Assembly: GCA_015065455.1 (NCBI GenBank)
Contig: SVQI01000013.1
Location: 1-46,835, forward strand
Length of the DNA stretch: 46,835 nucleotides
DNA from: Oscillospiraceae bacterium
GTDB lineage: Bacteria; Bacillota; Clostridia; Oscillospirales; CAG-272
Direction of reading: 5' to 3'
Positions 27,814 through 36,351 of this stretch are shown here, piece by piece (within the stretch, counting starts at the first letter, position 1; every line of letters begins with the position of its first letter). Below the pieces are notes generated by a model. The model saw only the letters and a list, made by a program, of their open reading frames with translations. It had not been told where the DNA came from and did not search any database. The translations under genes and the position numbers were made by a program.

Positions 27814-29235
27814 TTACTCAAGCGAGTTCTGTTTATTTGTTTTTGAAATTTCCTTAACCATCTTGCCCAATGCAAAGAGTGCTATAACGTTGGGGATTAC
27901 CATAAGGTTATTGAACATATCTGTCAAATCCCAAACGAGTGTGTTTGAAAGGATAGAACCTGTGAAGATGAATGCGATTGAAATGATTGAATATACGATA
28001 TTAAACTTCTTACCAAAGAGGTAAACAGCATTGATTCTACCGAAGAGGTTCCAACCGATAATTGTAGAGAATGCAAAGAAGAACAAGCAGATAGCAACAA
28101 AGATGTTACCGATGTTTGCATTACCGAAGGCAATACCGAATGCCTGCTGAGCAAGGTTTGTGTTTTCAAGGCCGTTTGCAGCTGCAACGTCGGCAAGAAC
28201 TGCTCCGTTGAAGTTTGCGGGGTTGAGCGCGCCTTCACCTACAAAGAACGTTGAAATAACGATAAGAGCTGTAAACGTAAGAACAACGAAAGTATCGATA
28301 AACAAACCGATCATAGCGCAAACACCCTGATCGTGAGGCTTTGCAACGTTAGCCTGAGCATGCGCGTGAGGTGTAGAACCCATACCTGCTTCGTTAGAGA
28401 AAAGACCTCTTTTTGCACCCTGTGTCAATGCTACGTAAATTGCAGCACCAACGCTACCGCCAAGGGCTGCTTTTGCATTAAATGCATACTTAAAGATCAT
28501 ACCAAATGTTTCGGGAATGTGCTTAAAGTTTACACCGAGAACCATAATACCGCCGATGATGTAGAGAGTTGCCATAAAGGGAACCATCTTTTCAACAACA
28601 GCACCGATACGCTGTACACCGCCGATGAAAATAAATGCGCAGATCGCAGAAACAATAAGACCAGTAGCCCACGTGGGAATGCTAAATGCTGTCTTGCATG
28701 ACTGTGCAATTGAGTTTGACTGAACCATCGAACCCATAAAGCCCAACGCGAGAACTGCCGCGATAGCAAAGAATATTGCAAGGAACTTACCGAATTTGCC
28801 CTTGAATACGCTTGTTATGTAGTAAACGGGACCACCCTTTACTGTTCCGTCTTCAGCAACTACACGTGTTTTCTGAGCGAGAACTGCTTCTCCGTAAATT
28901 GTAGCCATACCGAAGAATGCAATTATCCACATCCAGAATATAGCGCCGGGACCACCGATAAGAATAGCACCGCAGGCACCTACGATGTTACCTGTACCAA
29001 CCTGAGCTGCAATAGCTGTTGCGAGAGACTGGAATGAGCTCAAGCCGCTCTTGTGTTTTTCTCCGTCCAATGAGAAGTTTCCTATTGTTCTTTTCCAACC
29101 TTCCTTAAAGCAACGAATCTGAACAAAACGGGTTGCTATTGTGTAGTAAAGACCTACACCAACCAAAAGAATAATAAGAATGTAGTTTGATAAATAAGTG
29201 TTTACGTTAGCGACAATTTTTGAAATGTTGTCCAT
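27814..29235 (-). CDS. Sodium:alanine/glycine symporter (AGCS family)
   Basis: 473 residues with about ten membrane helices. Family hallmarks are IATRFVQIRCF near the N terminus, ATAIAAQVGTGNIVGACGAILIGGPGAIFWMW (substrate and Na+ region) and GLFSNEAGMGSTPHAHAQA. It imports alanine or glycine with Na+. The upstream tandem glycine riboswitch points to glycine as the physiological substrate. Some Clostridia use such uptake to feed glycine cleavage, but no cleavage genes lie in this window. The ATG is preceded by AGGAGG. Confidence 0.96.
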   Translation of the reverse strand: MDNISKIVANVNTYLSNYILIILLVGVGLYYTIATRFVQIRCFKEGWKRTIGNFSLDGEKHKSGLSSFQSLATAIAAQVGTGNIVGACGAILIGGPGAIFWMWIIAFFGMATIYGEAVLAQKTRVVAEDGTVKGGPVYYITSVFKGKFGKFLAIFFAIAAVLALGFMGSMVQSNSIAQSCKTAFSIPTWATGLIVSAICAFIFIGGVQRIGAVVEKMVPFMATLYIIGGIMVLGVNFKHIPETFGMIFKYAFNAKAALGGSVGAAIYVALTQGAKRGLFSNEAGMGSTPHAHAQANVAKPHDQGVCAMIGLFIDTFVVLTFTALIVISTFFVGEGALNPANFNGAVLADVAAANGLENTNLAQQAFGIAFGNANIGNIFVAICLFFFAFSTIIGWNLFGRINAVYLFGKKFNIVYSIISIAFIFTGSILSNTLVWDLTDMFNNLMVIPNVIALFALGKMVKEISKTNKQNSLE

Positions 29236-29340
29236 AAACTCCTCCTAAAAAATAAAAAAATGCAAAGCTAAATTAAAACACGATAACAGCTCTGCAACAT
29301 CAATTAAAACTATGCATAAATATATGCATAATTAAATATT

Positions 29341-29530
29341 GTGCTCCGTCCTTTTGCCTGAGAGATTAGCGGTTCTTTTAAAACCGTTTACACCTTCGGC
29401 ACCCAAAGCCCTATTGGACTAAAGGATTCTCCAGAGTGCTATCTGTTTACAGTCGCATCTAAATGATTCCTGAGAGATTTACTCCTTCGGCACGGTTAGA
29501 AACCGACTTTCCTGCAAACTTCATTTAGCC
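29341..29530 (-). promoter_or_regulatory. Tandem glycine riboswitch
   Basis: Two aptamers lie head-to-tail in the symporter leader. Each has the conserved core GTGCCGAAGG followed by ATCTCTCAGG. The second ends with the classic CAGGCAAAAGGACGGAG. Glycine riboswitches of this form usually switch on export, cleavage or symporter genes when glycine binds. About 100 bases of A/U-rich leader separate it from the start codon, and I did not find a clear terminator stem in them, so the mode (translation or transcription) is open. Confidence 0.95.
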
Positions 29531-29553
29531 TATATTTAATTGTTAATGGACTC

Positions 29554-29581
29554 ATTATACCACAACATTCATAAAAATCAA
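29554..29581 (-). promoter_or_regulatory. Promoter before the glycine riboswitch
   Basis: On the minus strand, -35 TTGATT (29576-29581), 16 bases, -10 TATAAT (29554-29559). Transcription would start just before the first aptamer. Confidence 0.75.
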
Positions 29582-29703
29582 GGGGTTTTTCTAATTATTT
29601 TCAACAAAAAAAGTGTTTTTTTTCACATTTTCTAAAAAAACTCGTACCATAAATGTGAAACTTAACTATTATTAACAAAAAGTAGGTATACAAACTTTGA
29701 CCA

Positions 29704-30190
29704 CCCTCCTCAGATGGAGGAAAAAAATAAATTTTTTAAAAAACGGGAGGAGCAAGCCCTCCCCTACTAAATTAAACAATACCGTCTCTGCAAACGATGG
29801 GGGGGTACCGAGGGAGGAACGCCCTCGGTCGTTTGCGGGGTAGGGGTTTATAGGGGCGGGGGAATCGAAACCCCTGCCCCTATACGCCTTCTTTGCTCCA
29901 CTTTCTTTGCGCAAAGAAAGTGGTAAAAAAGAAAAAGACAATATTGTTTTATCAAACAATTTGTCTTAGAAAAAGAAAAAAGCTATCGCTTTTTTCAAAG
30001 GAGTACATACTGTCAGGAGCTTCGCTCCCGAACCCTTGACCAAAGGCGCTTTTTGAAAAAAGCTCCTTTGGAATCCGCAAAAACTTTAAATAGATAATCA
30101 TTTATTATTTTTCTATATTATTTTTTAAAAATAATATTATAATTGCGCTTTTTGAACAAAGCGCCTTTGGATGAACGCAAAAACTTTTAA
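29704..30190 (+). repeat. Dispersed mosaic repeat, copy D
   Basis: About 490 bp. It opens with CCTCCTCAGATGGAGG, then the G-rich hairpin ACCGAGGG/CCCTCGGT, the stem TATAGGGGC/GCCCCTATA and a variant stem CCACTTTCTTTG/CAAAGAAAGTGG where the other copies have GTTAC.../...GTAAC. Next are an AT stem ending in GTCTTAG, GGAGCTTCGCTCC, and two successive tails ending CAAAAACTTT, an arrangement shared only with copy B. No gene is seen. Confidence 0.85.
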
Positions 30191-30240
30191 TAAATAGCAT
30201 TTAATATATGTTGGTTCTTGTAAAAACAAGCGGACAAATT

Positions 30241-30270
30241 AAAAAAAGACTTTTTAAAGAGTCTTTTTTT
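30241..30270 (-). terminator. Terminator after the ECF S-component gene
   Basis: Stem AAAAAAAGACT/AGTCTTTTTTT, symmetrical, with U-runs on both strands, five bases past the stop codon. Confidence 0.75.
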
Positions 30271-30275
30271 GTTAT

Positions 30276-30815
30276 TTACATTTTTATTAAATCCGTAAGA
30301 TTTGTTTTCTTCATTATCTTGATAATTAAAACAGACAGAACTACCCCCGCCAATGCCTGCATTGTATTTGCAGGAACACCGATAAGCGCCGCCGCAAAGT
30401 TAATTCCCGGCAGTGCCGTTTCATACATAAGATATCCCAACACCATAATCACTTCACCAATAGCGGCGGCTACAGTTATCGGAATTAGCTTATAATCATT
30501 TTTATTTTTCGATAAAAGTCTATATATCATACAGGAAACAAATGCCATAAGAAATTTTATAACAAACGTTCCGGGAACGTATATTATATGCGCATACCAA
30601 GCGTCACCCAAGGCACAGCCAATTCCCGCCGCCAGTCCGCCATATATAGGTCCGAGCAATAATCCGCTTGCCAAAACCACACAATCACCAAAGTTAACGT
30701 ATCCCGTAGCACCCGGACCGGGTATGTGTATGTGTATAACTACCGTTGCCACAAAAGCAAGCGCCGCAAACAATGCAGTATACACTGTCCTTCTTATCAC
30801 TTTCGTGTTTTTCAA
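30276..30815 (-). CDS. ECF transporter substrate-binding (S) component
   Basis: About 179 residues with five to six membrane helices. FGDCVVLASGLLLGPIYGGLAAGIGCALGDAW is typical of ECF-type vitamin-transporter S components, and the early helix VYTALFAALAFVATVVI contains the usual small-residue pattern for contact with the T subunit. It captures a vitamin or cofactor precursor and uses a shared EcfAA'T energising module, which is not in this window. The substrate is not clear from sequence or from a riboswitch. GGAG directly abuts the ATG at 30824, leaving no spacing, so the TTG three codons later (30815) is the more likely start. Confidence 0.85.
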   Translation of the reverse strand: MKNTKVIRRTVYTALFAALAFVATVVIHIHIPGPGATGYVNFGDCVVLASGLLLGPIYGGLAAGIGCALGDAWYAHIIYVPGTFVIKFLMAFVSCMIYRLLSKNKNDYKLIPITVAAAIGEVIMVLGYLMYETALPGINFAAALIGVPANTMQALAGVVLSVLIIKIMKKTNLTDLIKM

Positions 30816-30839
30816 AGCAATCATCTCCGTAATTTCATA

Positions 30840-30880
30840 ACTTTCGTACTTTATTATACACCCCGAAAGTCAAATTGCAA
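30840..30880 (-). promoter_or_regulatory. ECF gene promoter flanked by an inverted repeat
   Basis: On the minus strand, -35 TTGCAA (30875-30880), 16 bases, -10 TATAAT (30853-30858). Inverted copies of ACTTTCG (30840-30846) and CGAAAGT (30864-30870) bracket the -10 box, as an operator would. Confidence 0.6.
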
Positions 30881-30899
30881 TACCTGAATTTTAAAAAAA

Positions 30900-31691
30900 T
30901 CATATCTTTTCATATTCAGTAATCAAAAATTCAACCCTTGTTACAAGATCATTATAACCGTCAAGCTTATGTATATCTTTTTGCGAGGTATTATAATAAT
31001 ATGGAGTCATTTTAAAAAGCGAAATAATATCCTCATTTGTTTCGAGATTTATCTCGTATTTAACCTCTTTTTGCGATTTTATTACAAAGCCATCTCTTGA
31101 CGGCTCAACGTAGGCGTTTGTATAAGGATTATCGTATACCGCTTTTTTTAGCTCCATAAGGTGATTTTCCATAGGCGTAACCATGATCAGTCTGCCGTTC
31201 GGCTTTATCAATCTAAGATACTCCGACGGACTGTCGGGCGCAAAGATGTTCACCACTACGTCAACCGACTCATCACAAAGCGGTATATCATATATACTCG
31301 CTACGGCAAACCTCGCATTTTTACATTTTCTTGCGGCGATTTTCAACGCTTCTTTTGAAATATCAATTCCAAAAACGTCGTTATTTTCGGAAAAACACGA
31401 GGTGTAATACCCCTCTCCGCAACCCGCATCAAGCAAAACGTTGCCTTTGCCGATTATAAATTCAATTTCATCCCTCAGCTTGCCGTAATATCCCTTTTCA
31501 AGAAAGGACTGTCTTGCTTTCACCATAAGCTTATCATCGCCGTGAGTTCCCTGCTTGTTTGAAATAAGCAAATTAACGTAACCCTGCTTCGCTTTGTCAA
31601 AGCAGTGATTTTTTGGACAGGTAAACGATTTTTCTTCTTCTGAAAGCGGCAAACTGCATACGGGACAGAAAAACTGCGTTTGATTAGACAT
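30900..31691 (-). CDS. rlmA: 23S rRNA (guanine-N1)-methyltransferase RlmA-like
   Basis: 263 residues. The N-terminal zinc site is Cys9, Cys12, Cys25, His29 (CPVC...CPKNH), followed by CFDKAKQGYVNLL, the RlmA signature. The methyltransferase domain has LLDAGCGEGYY (S-adenosylmethionine binding) and VDVVVNIFAPDSPSEYLRLIKPNGRL. RlmA I methylates G745 and RlmA II methylates G748 of 23S rRNA; Gram-positive members are often the G748 type, which affects tylosin and telithromycin response. I cannot decide which from sequence. It lies 16 bp after the DUF4317 gene, probably in one operon. Confidence 0.93.
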   Translation of the reverse strand: MSNQTQFFCPVCSLPLSEEEKSFTCPKNHCFDKAKQGYVNLLISNKQGTHGDDKLMVKARQSFLEKGYYGKLRDEIEFIIGKGNVLLDAGCGEGYYTSCFSENNDVFGIDISKEALKIAARKCKNARFAVASIYDIPLCDESVDVVVNIFAPDSPSEYLRLIKPNGRLIMVTPMENHLMELKKAVYDNPYTNAYVEPSRDGFVIKSQKEVKYEINLETNEDIISLFKMTPYYYNTSQKDIHKLDGYNDLVTRVEFLITEYEKI

Positions 31692-31707
31692 AATTAAACC
31701 TCAGAAT

Positions 31708-32835
31708 TTATTTAATATCGATATCTATTCCGTTCAGCATAACCCCGCCGTCTGCTCTGATCATAATATATTTTACTCCGTTTATGATCTGGGTCGAAAC
31801 AAGGTCTTTTCTTTCGGGATTTACCTTTATTGAAACGTCTGCCGTCTCAAGCTGAAATTTATTTACGTCAACAATACTCTTTGGAGCAATTTCTGCATTT
31901 TTTCCAAACTGCTCATCAAACTTTTCTCCGAAATCATCAACCTTTTGCTGTTCGATTCCGCAAAAACCAAGAATATTCTTCAACGTATCCTTCGAAAGAG
32001 AAAGAGGTTCGTCGTCTTTTGAATTTTTATGCTCCTCAATAAGCTCCGCCACCTGCTCGTGTACGCTTCTTACTACCTCAAAATCGCACTCTTCCGACAA
32101 GGTATCCTTTAAACAGCAGCCGAAATTTTCTTTCTGTTCAGCCGCCGACATAGGAAGGTCTACATTAAATATATTCTGTATAAATTCCGCGTGAACATTT
32201 GAAACGTCGTGCGTATAATAAAGCGCACTGTAAATATTCGCCGCTCTGTTATCAAACGAAGGAAACATAAAGCCCATTTCCGTAGCTCCAAGCACAGTCT
32301 GTAACGAAACAGAACGGAAAAGCTTGTCTGCATCCTTAAAATAGAGTCCATTGTTTATCGGTTTTATAGGACAGATACTGCATATTATGTACGAAAACAT
32401 CTGCGAGGACAAATCGTCCTTATCTCCACTCTTTGAATATGTGAAAACGTCGTACGTATCGTACGCAAGCAAAATTGCATAACCGCATTCAAACTTAACA
32501 CTCTCAATAACCTTTGAATAAAACTTATTCAAAATCTCTTCGTCTTTCAGTTCAGTTGAACGAAGTTCCGAAAGAAGCTTATGCTCCTCACTGCTTTCTA
32601 CCTGTTTGGTGCTGAAGTTCATACTGAGAAGATTCGTTCCCTGCCCTCCCGAGAGGGATTTTTTCATTATTGCAAGAAACTTTTCGGATTCCTCGGTCGA
32701 CGTCGAGGCAAGAGGCTGAGAAAAATGAGACACGATTCTCTGTTCTGTGTTAACTATACACCCTTTTATCGTGGTAATATTATTCTTATCGGGGCGAAAA
32801 CGTCTTCGTATTTCGCGTAAATCTTTATCTGTCAT
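31708..32835 (-). CDS. DUF4317 family protein
   Basis: About 375 residues from the chosen start. The N terminus MTDKDLREIRRRFRPDKNNITTIKGCIVN matches the DUF4317 family of Clostridia. No catalytic motif or membrane segment is seen, and the function is not known. The C-terminal third ends with an isolated basic/beta stretch (VSTQIINGVKYIMIRADGGVMLNGIDIDIK). I chose the ATG at 32835 because GGAG lies six bases upstream; the longer frame starts in the promoter. First gene of a probable two-gene unit with rlmA. Confidence 0.88.
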   Translation of the reverse strand: MTDKDLREIRRRFRPDKNNITTIKGCIVNTEQRIVSHFSQPLASTSTEESEKFLAIMKKSLSGGQGTNLLSMNFSTKQVESSEEHKLLSELRSTELKDEEILNKFYSKVIESVKFECGYAILLAYDTYDVFTYSKSGDKDDLSSQMFSYIICSICPIKPINNGLYFKDADKLFRSVSLQTVLGATEMGFMFPSFDNRAANIYSALYYTHDVSNVHAEFIQNIFNVDLPMSAAEQKENFGCCLKDTLSEECDFEVVRSVHEQVAELIEEHKNSKDDEPLSLSKDTLKNILGFCGIEQQKVDDFGEKFDEQFGKNAEIAPKSIVDVNKFQLETADVSIKVNPERKDLVSTQIINGVKYIMIRADGGVMLNGIDIDIK

Positions 32836-32866
32836 AATGTTCTCCATATCATTTTTATTAAAAATA

Positions 32867-32895
32867 ATTATATCACTTTTCGTTACCAAAAACAA
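32867..32895 (-). promoter_or_regulatory. Promoter of the DUF4317-rlmA unit
   Basis: On the minus strand, -35 TTGTTT (32890-32895), 17 bases, -10 TATAAT (32867-32872). Confidence 0.7.
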
Positions 32896-32941
32896 TAGGT
32901 AAAATTTTTATGCTATTTTTGTCGAAAATTAAAAATCTATG

Positions 32942-32969
32942 TTGAATAATTGTGAAAAGGATGTATAAT
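32942..32969 (+). promoter_or_regulatory. Promoter of bcp
   Basis: -35 TTGAAT (32942-32947), 16 bases, -10 TATAAT (32964-32969). Confidence 0.65.
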
Positions 32970-33003
32970 TATAATGTCAAGTTTTTTTCAGGAGGAATTA
33001 TTT

Positions 33004-33456
33004 ATGATAGAAACAGGAATGAAAGCACCTGATTTTACGTTACCCGACAAAAACGGCGATATGGTTTCTCTTTCTGATTTTTTAGGAAAAAAGGTCGTTT
33101 TATACTTTTATCCAAAAGATAACACTCCGGGATGCACTCGCCAAGGCTGTGCGTTTGCTCAAAACTATAATGAATTCAAGAAAAGAAATATTGAAATCAT
33201 TGGCATAAGCCGCGACAGCATCACCTCACACGTAAAATTTGCTGAAAAATATAATCTTCCGTTTATTCTTTTGTCCGATACCGAATTACAGGCTATTAAA
33301 GCTTACGATGTGTGGCAGGAAAAGAAAATGTGCGGAAAAGTCGGTATGGGCGTCGTTCGTACAACGTTTATTATTGACGAAAACGGAAATATCGAAAAAG
33401 TAATGCCAAAAGTAAAACCCGACACCAACGCTGCTGAAATTTTGCAAAGCCTATAA
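33004..33456 (+). CDS. bcp: Thioredoxin-dependent thiol peroxidase (Bcp/PrxQ type)
   Basis: 150 residues. The peroxiredoxin motif is YPKDNTPGCTRQGC, with peroxidatic Cys44 and likely resolving Cys49, the atypical 2-Cys PrxQ spacing. Arg in VVRTTFIID completes the active site. It reduces H2O2 and organic peroxides using thioredoxin. I chose the ATG at 33004 with AGGAGG eight bases upstream, inside the longer open frame. It is followed after 33 bp by the ZIP transporter gene and may be co-transcribed with it. Confidence 0.95.
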   Translation: MIETGMKAPDFTLPDKNGDMVSLSDFLGKKVVLYFYPKDNTPGCTRQGCAFAQNYNEFKKRNIEIIGISRDSITSHVKFAEKYNLPFILLSDTELQAIKAYDVWQEKKMCGKVGMGVVRTTFIIDENGNIEKVMPKVKPDTNAAEILQSL

Positions 33457-33489
33457 AAAATATATCTATCTAATGAGGTACAAAAATAT

Positions 33490-34248
33490 ATGGAAATAGT
33501 TATACTGACCGCTTTTGGCGTCGGCGGTGCAACCGTTATCGGCGCACTTATCGGGTTTGTATTTAAAAAAACGAGCCATAAATTTAACGACTACGTTCTT
33601 GCTTTTGCCGCAGGCGTAATGCTTGCAGCAGCGGTATTCGGTCTTATAAGCGAGTCACTCGAGCTTGGTGGAGAATACCCGTTACTCACTATGATCATCG
33701 GTGTTTTGTGCGGCGCATTGTTCGTTACTGCGATGGACAAGGTTGTTCCTCACCTGCACAGACTTACGGGGATAGACATAGAATCGCATTCAGGAAAAAA
33801 CGATAAGATAAATAAAGTATTGCTCTTTATCATAGCCATCGCAATACATAATCTGCCCGAGGGCCTTGCCGCAGGAGTCGGATTTGGAACAGGTAACACG
33901 GCTGAGGCTCTTACAATTGCAGGCGGAATAGCACTTCAGAATATCCCCGAGGGTATGGTGATTATTGCTCCTATGCTTTCTGCAGGTGTAGGCAAAGGCA
34001 GAACATTCTTTATTGCTATGGTCACAGGACTTGTTGAGGTTGTCGGTACGCTTATCGGTTATTTTGCAGTTACCGTTTCAAACGCGATACTTCCCTTTGC
34101 TCTTGCTTTTGCGGGTGGAACAATGCTTTACGTTATAAGTGATGAAATGATTCCCGAAACACATTCGCACGGTAACGAGACGGGAGCAACTTATTCTCTT
34201 GTACTCGGATTTTGTCTTATGCTCGCGTTTGATACAATTATTGCATAA
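33490..34248 (+). CDS. ZIP-family divalent metal transporter
   Basis: 252 residues, about eight membrane helices. The conserved helices IAIHNLPEGLAAGVGFG and GGIALQNIPEGMVIIAPML carry the HNxPEG and QNxPEG motifs that form the binuclear metal centre. A charged, His-containing loop (HLHRLTGIDIESHSGKND) lies between helices 3 and 4. It moves Zn2+, Fe2+ or Mn2+ into the cytoplasm. It is close to the ZupT/GufA group; metal choice is not readable. A terminator follows. Confidence 0.94.
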   Translation: MEIVILTAFGVGGATVIGALIGFVFKKTSHKFNDYVLAFAAGVMLAAAVFGLISESLELGGEYPLLTMIIGVLCGALFVTAMDKVVPHLHRLTGIDIESHSGKNDKINKVLLFIIAIAIHNLPEGLAAGVGFGTGNTAEALTIAGGIALQNIPEGMVIIAPMLSAGVGKGRTFFIAMVTGLVEVVGTLIGYFAVTVSNAILPFALAFAGGTMLYVISDEMIPETHSHGNETGATYSLVLGFCLMLAFDTIIA

Positions 34249-34272
34249 TACTGATTATAATTATATAAAGAA

Positions 34273-34306
34273 AAACGCATCTTTTAGCCAAAAGATGCGT
34301 TTTTTG
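34273..34306. terminator. Terminator between ZIP gene and small membrane protein gene
   Basis: A 13-bp stem AAACGCATCTTTT/AAAAGATGCGTTT followed by a T-run. It can serve the convergent genes on both sides. Confidence 0.88.
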
Positions 34307-34552
34307 TTATTCTTCTTTGATTGCCATATCTGCAACAAGCGCTCCGCAAAATATAAGAGTAAAGCTCATAACCGCGCTTTCAAGCATCGTATATGCCGTA
34401 TAGCTTATCCATGCCCTTTCGTCGTTCGGCGTATTCAATATAAATAACAATATGTACGTAAATACAAACGTGATAAGCGGCATACCGATTCTTAATATCA
34501 AAGTAGGAAGCCGTTTCATTTTCGGTATTTTTATATTCAATTTACTTCTCAT
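34307..34552 (-). CDS. Small membrane protein of unknown function
   Basis: 81 residues with two predicted membrane helices (about residues 20-42 and 55-75) and a short polar link (NTPNDERAWISY). No family recognised. An AAAGG lies 11 bases before the ATG, which is weak, but a good promoter lies upstream and a terminator just downstream. This makes a real single-gene unit more likely than chance. Confidence 0.6.
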   Translation of the reverse strand: MRSKLNIKIPKMKRLPTLILRIGMPLITFVFTYILLFILNTPNDERAWISYTAYTMLESAVMSFTLIFCGALVADMAIKEE

Positions 34553-34592
34553 TGTTGGTACTGCCTTTCTATTATATTTTTCTCACATATTG

Positions 34593-34621
34593 ATTATACA
34601 ATATATTATTGCTTGTGTCAT
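34593..34621 (-). promoter_or_regulatory. Promoter of the small membrane protein gene
   Basis: On the minus strand, -35 ATGACA (34616-34621), 17 bases, -10 TATAAT (34593-34598). The rest of 34622-34806 is without recognised features. Confidence 0.6.
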
Positions 34622-34806
34622 TGGTGAGTTTAAGGTCAATTTAGAGTATTTTGCCAAAAAAGTTTTCGACACTTTTCGACAAAGTTGCGGAAAAGTTTTT
34701 ATATATACGCGCAATATGTCAACACACGTTGAAAAAGACTTTCAAAAAGCGACAAAAAACAGCATAAACAGCTTATTATTTGTCGAAATTTTGAATTAAA
34801 ATTTTC

Positions 34807-34835
34807 TTTACAATTCGTTCTTTTAATAGTATAAT
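34807..34835 (+). promoter_or_regulatory. Promoter of the DUF6514-like gene
   Basis: -35 TTTACA (34807-34812), 17 bases, -10 TATAAT (34830-34835). Confidence 0.75.
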
Positions 34836-34839
34836 AAAA

Positions 34840-34877
34840 AACCCCAGTAAAGCCGTCGGCTTTATACTAAAAGGGTT
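34840..34877 (+). other. Structured leader at the 5' end of the DUF6514-like mRNA
   Basis: Starting at about the expected transcription start, an outer stem AACCC/GGGTT encloses a perfect inner stem TAAAGCC/GGCTTTA with loop GTC. It ends 16 bases before the start codon, upstream of AGAGG. It could protect the 5' end or tune translation. No known riboswitch is recognised. Confidence 0.55.
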
Positions 34878-34893
34878 TATAAAGAGGTACAGA

Positions 34894-35142
34894 ATGGAGT
34901 GTATTACATATTACTTAAGATGCGAAAAATATCTTACTGACAACGGAGAATATTGTATTTCGTACGGAATAGCCGCGGGAACGTTTGAAGACGGCGTACT
35001 ATGCGTAATGGATTCAGCATCAAACGTCTCACCCGATAGAATTCAGGTAGAAAGACTTGTTGATTTATTTAACAGTCAGAACCTTTCCCTTACACACTTC
35101 CGCGATGTTCTTGACGATATGCTGAATTTTTATATTTATTAA
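34894..35142 (+). CDS. Small DUF6514-like protein
   Basis: 82 residues, soluble, beginning with a beta-rich part (ITYYLRCEKYLTDNGEYCISYGIAAG) and ending with LVDLFNSQNLSLTHFRDVLDDMLN. The YGI and L...HFRDVLDD features resemble the DUF6514 family of Clostridia. The function is unknown. It has a near-consensus promoter and a structured leader, so it is probably well expressed. AGAGG precedes the ATG. Confidence 0.75.
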   Translation: MECITYYLRCEKYLTDNGEYCISYGIAAGTFEDGVLCVMDSASNVSPDRIQVERLVDLFNSQNLSLTHFRDVLDDMLNFYIY

Positions 35143-35209
35143 TTTTGGATACCCTCTCCTGATTATTAAACAGGAATAGAGTTTACACACACTCTCTATG
35201 GGTGAAATA

Positions 35210-35246
35210 CAAAATAAAATATCCCTGTAATTAAAATCACAGGGAT
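35210..35246 (-). terminator. Terminator after the membrane glycosyltransferase gene
   Basis: Stem ATCCCTGT/ACAGGGAT followed on the minus strand by ATTTTATTTTG. Confidence 0.75.
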
Positions 35247-35268
35247 ATTTTACTATCACTTATTATTT

Positions 35269-36225
35269 TTATTCTTGCTCATCATCACTTAGGTTTTTCT
35301 CAATTATAAATCTCGGTCTTTCCTTGGTTTCAAGATAGATTTTTCCGATGTATTCTCCTATTACGCCGATAGAAAGCATTATTAGTCCTCCGATTGCCCA
35401 GAGAGAGCATATCAGACTCGCCCAACCAGAAACCGTTTCGCCAATTGCCCAACGGCTTATAAAATAGATTATCATAATCAAGCTTATGACAAATATCATA
35501 AATCCCGTAAAGGTGATGTATCTTATCGGCTTGGTACTGAGAGATGTTATTCCTTCAAATGCAAACGAAAGCATTTTTTTGAAGGGATATTTACTCTCGC
35601 CCGCAAAACGCTCTTCGCGCTCGTAGTAGACGTTTGACGACTTAAAGCCTATCATGGGCACTATACCTCTTAAAAACAGGTTGACCTCTTTGAAATCAGC
35701 TAAAGCTTCAACCGCTCTTTTTGACATCAATCTGTAGTCGGCGTGGTTGAATACCGTTTCTGCTCCTAAAAAATTCATTATCTTATAGAAGGTTTCGGCA
35801 GTAAAACGCTTGAAAAATGAATCCTTTTTTCTTTTTGAACGAACACCGTATACGATGTCGCAACCGTTGTAATATTCGTCAATCATTTTGTCGACAGCGT
35901 TAATATCATCCTGCAAGTCAGCATCCATTGAAATTGTTACGTCAGCATAGTTGACAGCGGTAAGAAGCCCTGCAAGAAGTGCGTTCTGATGACCTCTGTT
36001 ACGGCTTAAATTTATTCCTGTAAACAGCGGGTCCTCTCGGTGAAGCTGTTCTATTAATTCCCACGTTTTATCCTTAGAGCCGTCGTTTACAAACATAACG
36101 CGGCTTTTTTCACTTATTTTATTTGCTTCTATTAAAAAATTAAGCTTTTGTTTCAGTCGCTTTGCAGTTTCGGGTAAAACCTCTTCCTCGTTGTAGCAAG
36201 GAACCACTATATAAAGCTTGTCCAT
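35269..36225 (-). CDS. Membrane glycosyltransferase family 2 (GtrB/DPMS-like)
   Basis: 318 residues. The GT-A domain (about 1-230) has VPCYNEEEVL, FVNDGSKDKTW, SRNRGHQNALLAGL, the metal motif MDADLQDD and ADYRLMSKRA. Two C-terminal membrane helices follow (about 232-255 and 266-292), then a cytoplasmic tail. This is the GtrB/YkoT-like layout, in which sugar is moved from a nucleotide donor to undecaprenyl phosphate for wall or teichoic-acid decoration. No flippase gene lies next to it. GAGGAG precedes the ATG. Confidence 0.93.
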   Translation of the reverse strand: MDKLYIVVPCYNEEEVLPETAKRLKQKLNFLIEANKISEKSRVMFVNDGSKDKTWELIEQLHREDPLFTGINLSRNRGHQNALLAGLLTAVNYADVTISMDADLQDDINAVDKMIDEYYNGCDIVYGVRSKRKKDSFFKRFTAETFYKIMNFLGAETVFNHADYRLMSKRAVEALADFKEVNLFLRGIVPMIGFKSSNVYYEREERFAGESKYPFKKMLSFAFEGITSLSTKPIRYITFTGFMIFVISLIMIIYFISRWAIGETVSGWASLICSLWAIGGLIMLSIGVIGEYIGKIYLETKERPRFIIEKNLSDDEQE

Positions 36226-36351
36226 TTTTTAACAACTCCTCATTCGGCTTTTTATTTGCCGATTTTTTATATACGTAAAATTTATATTCTAATTATATCA
36301 TACCATATTTTTTTGTCAACATAACAGTAATGACTGTAAAATCCAATCTGT

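Noticed and set aside
29672..29959. A 95-codon frame across repeat copy D (minus strand)
   Set aside because: It follows the G-rich stems and has no start signal or family.
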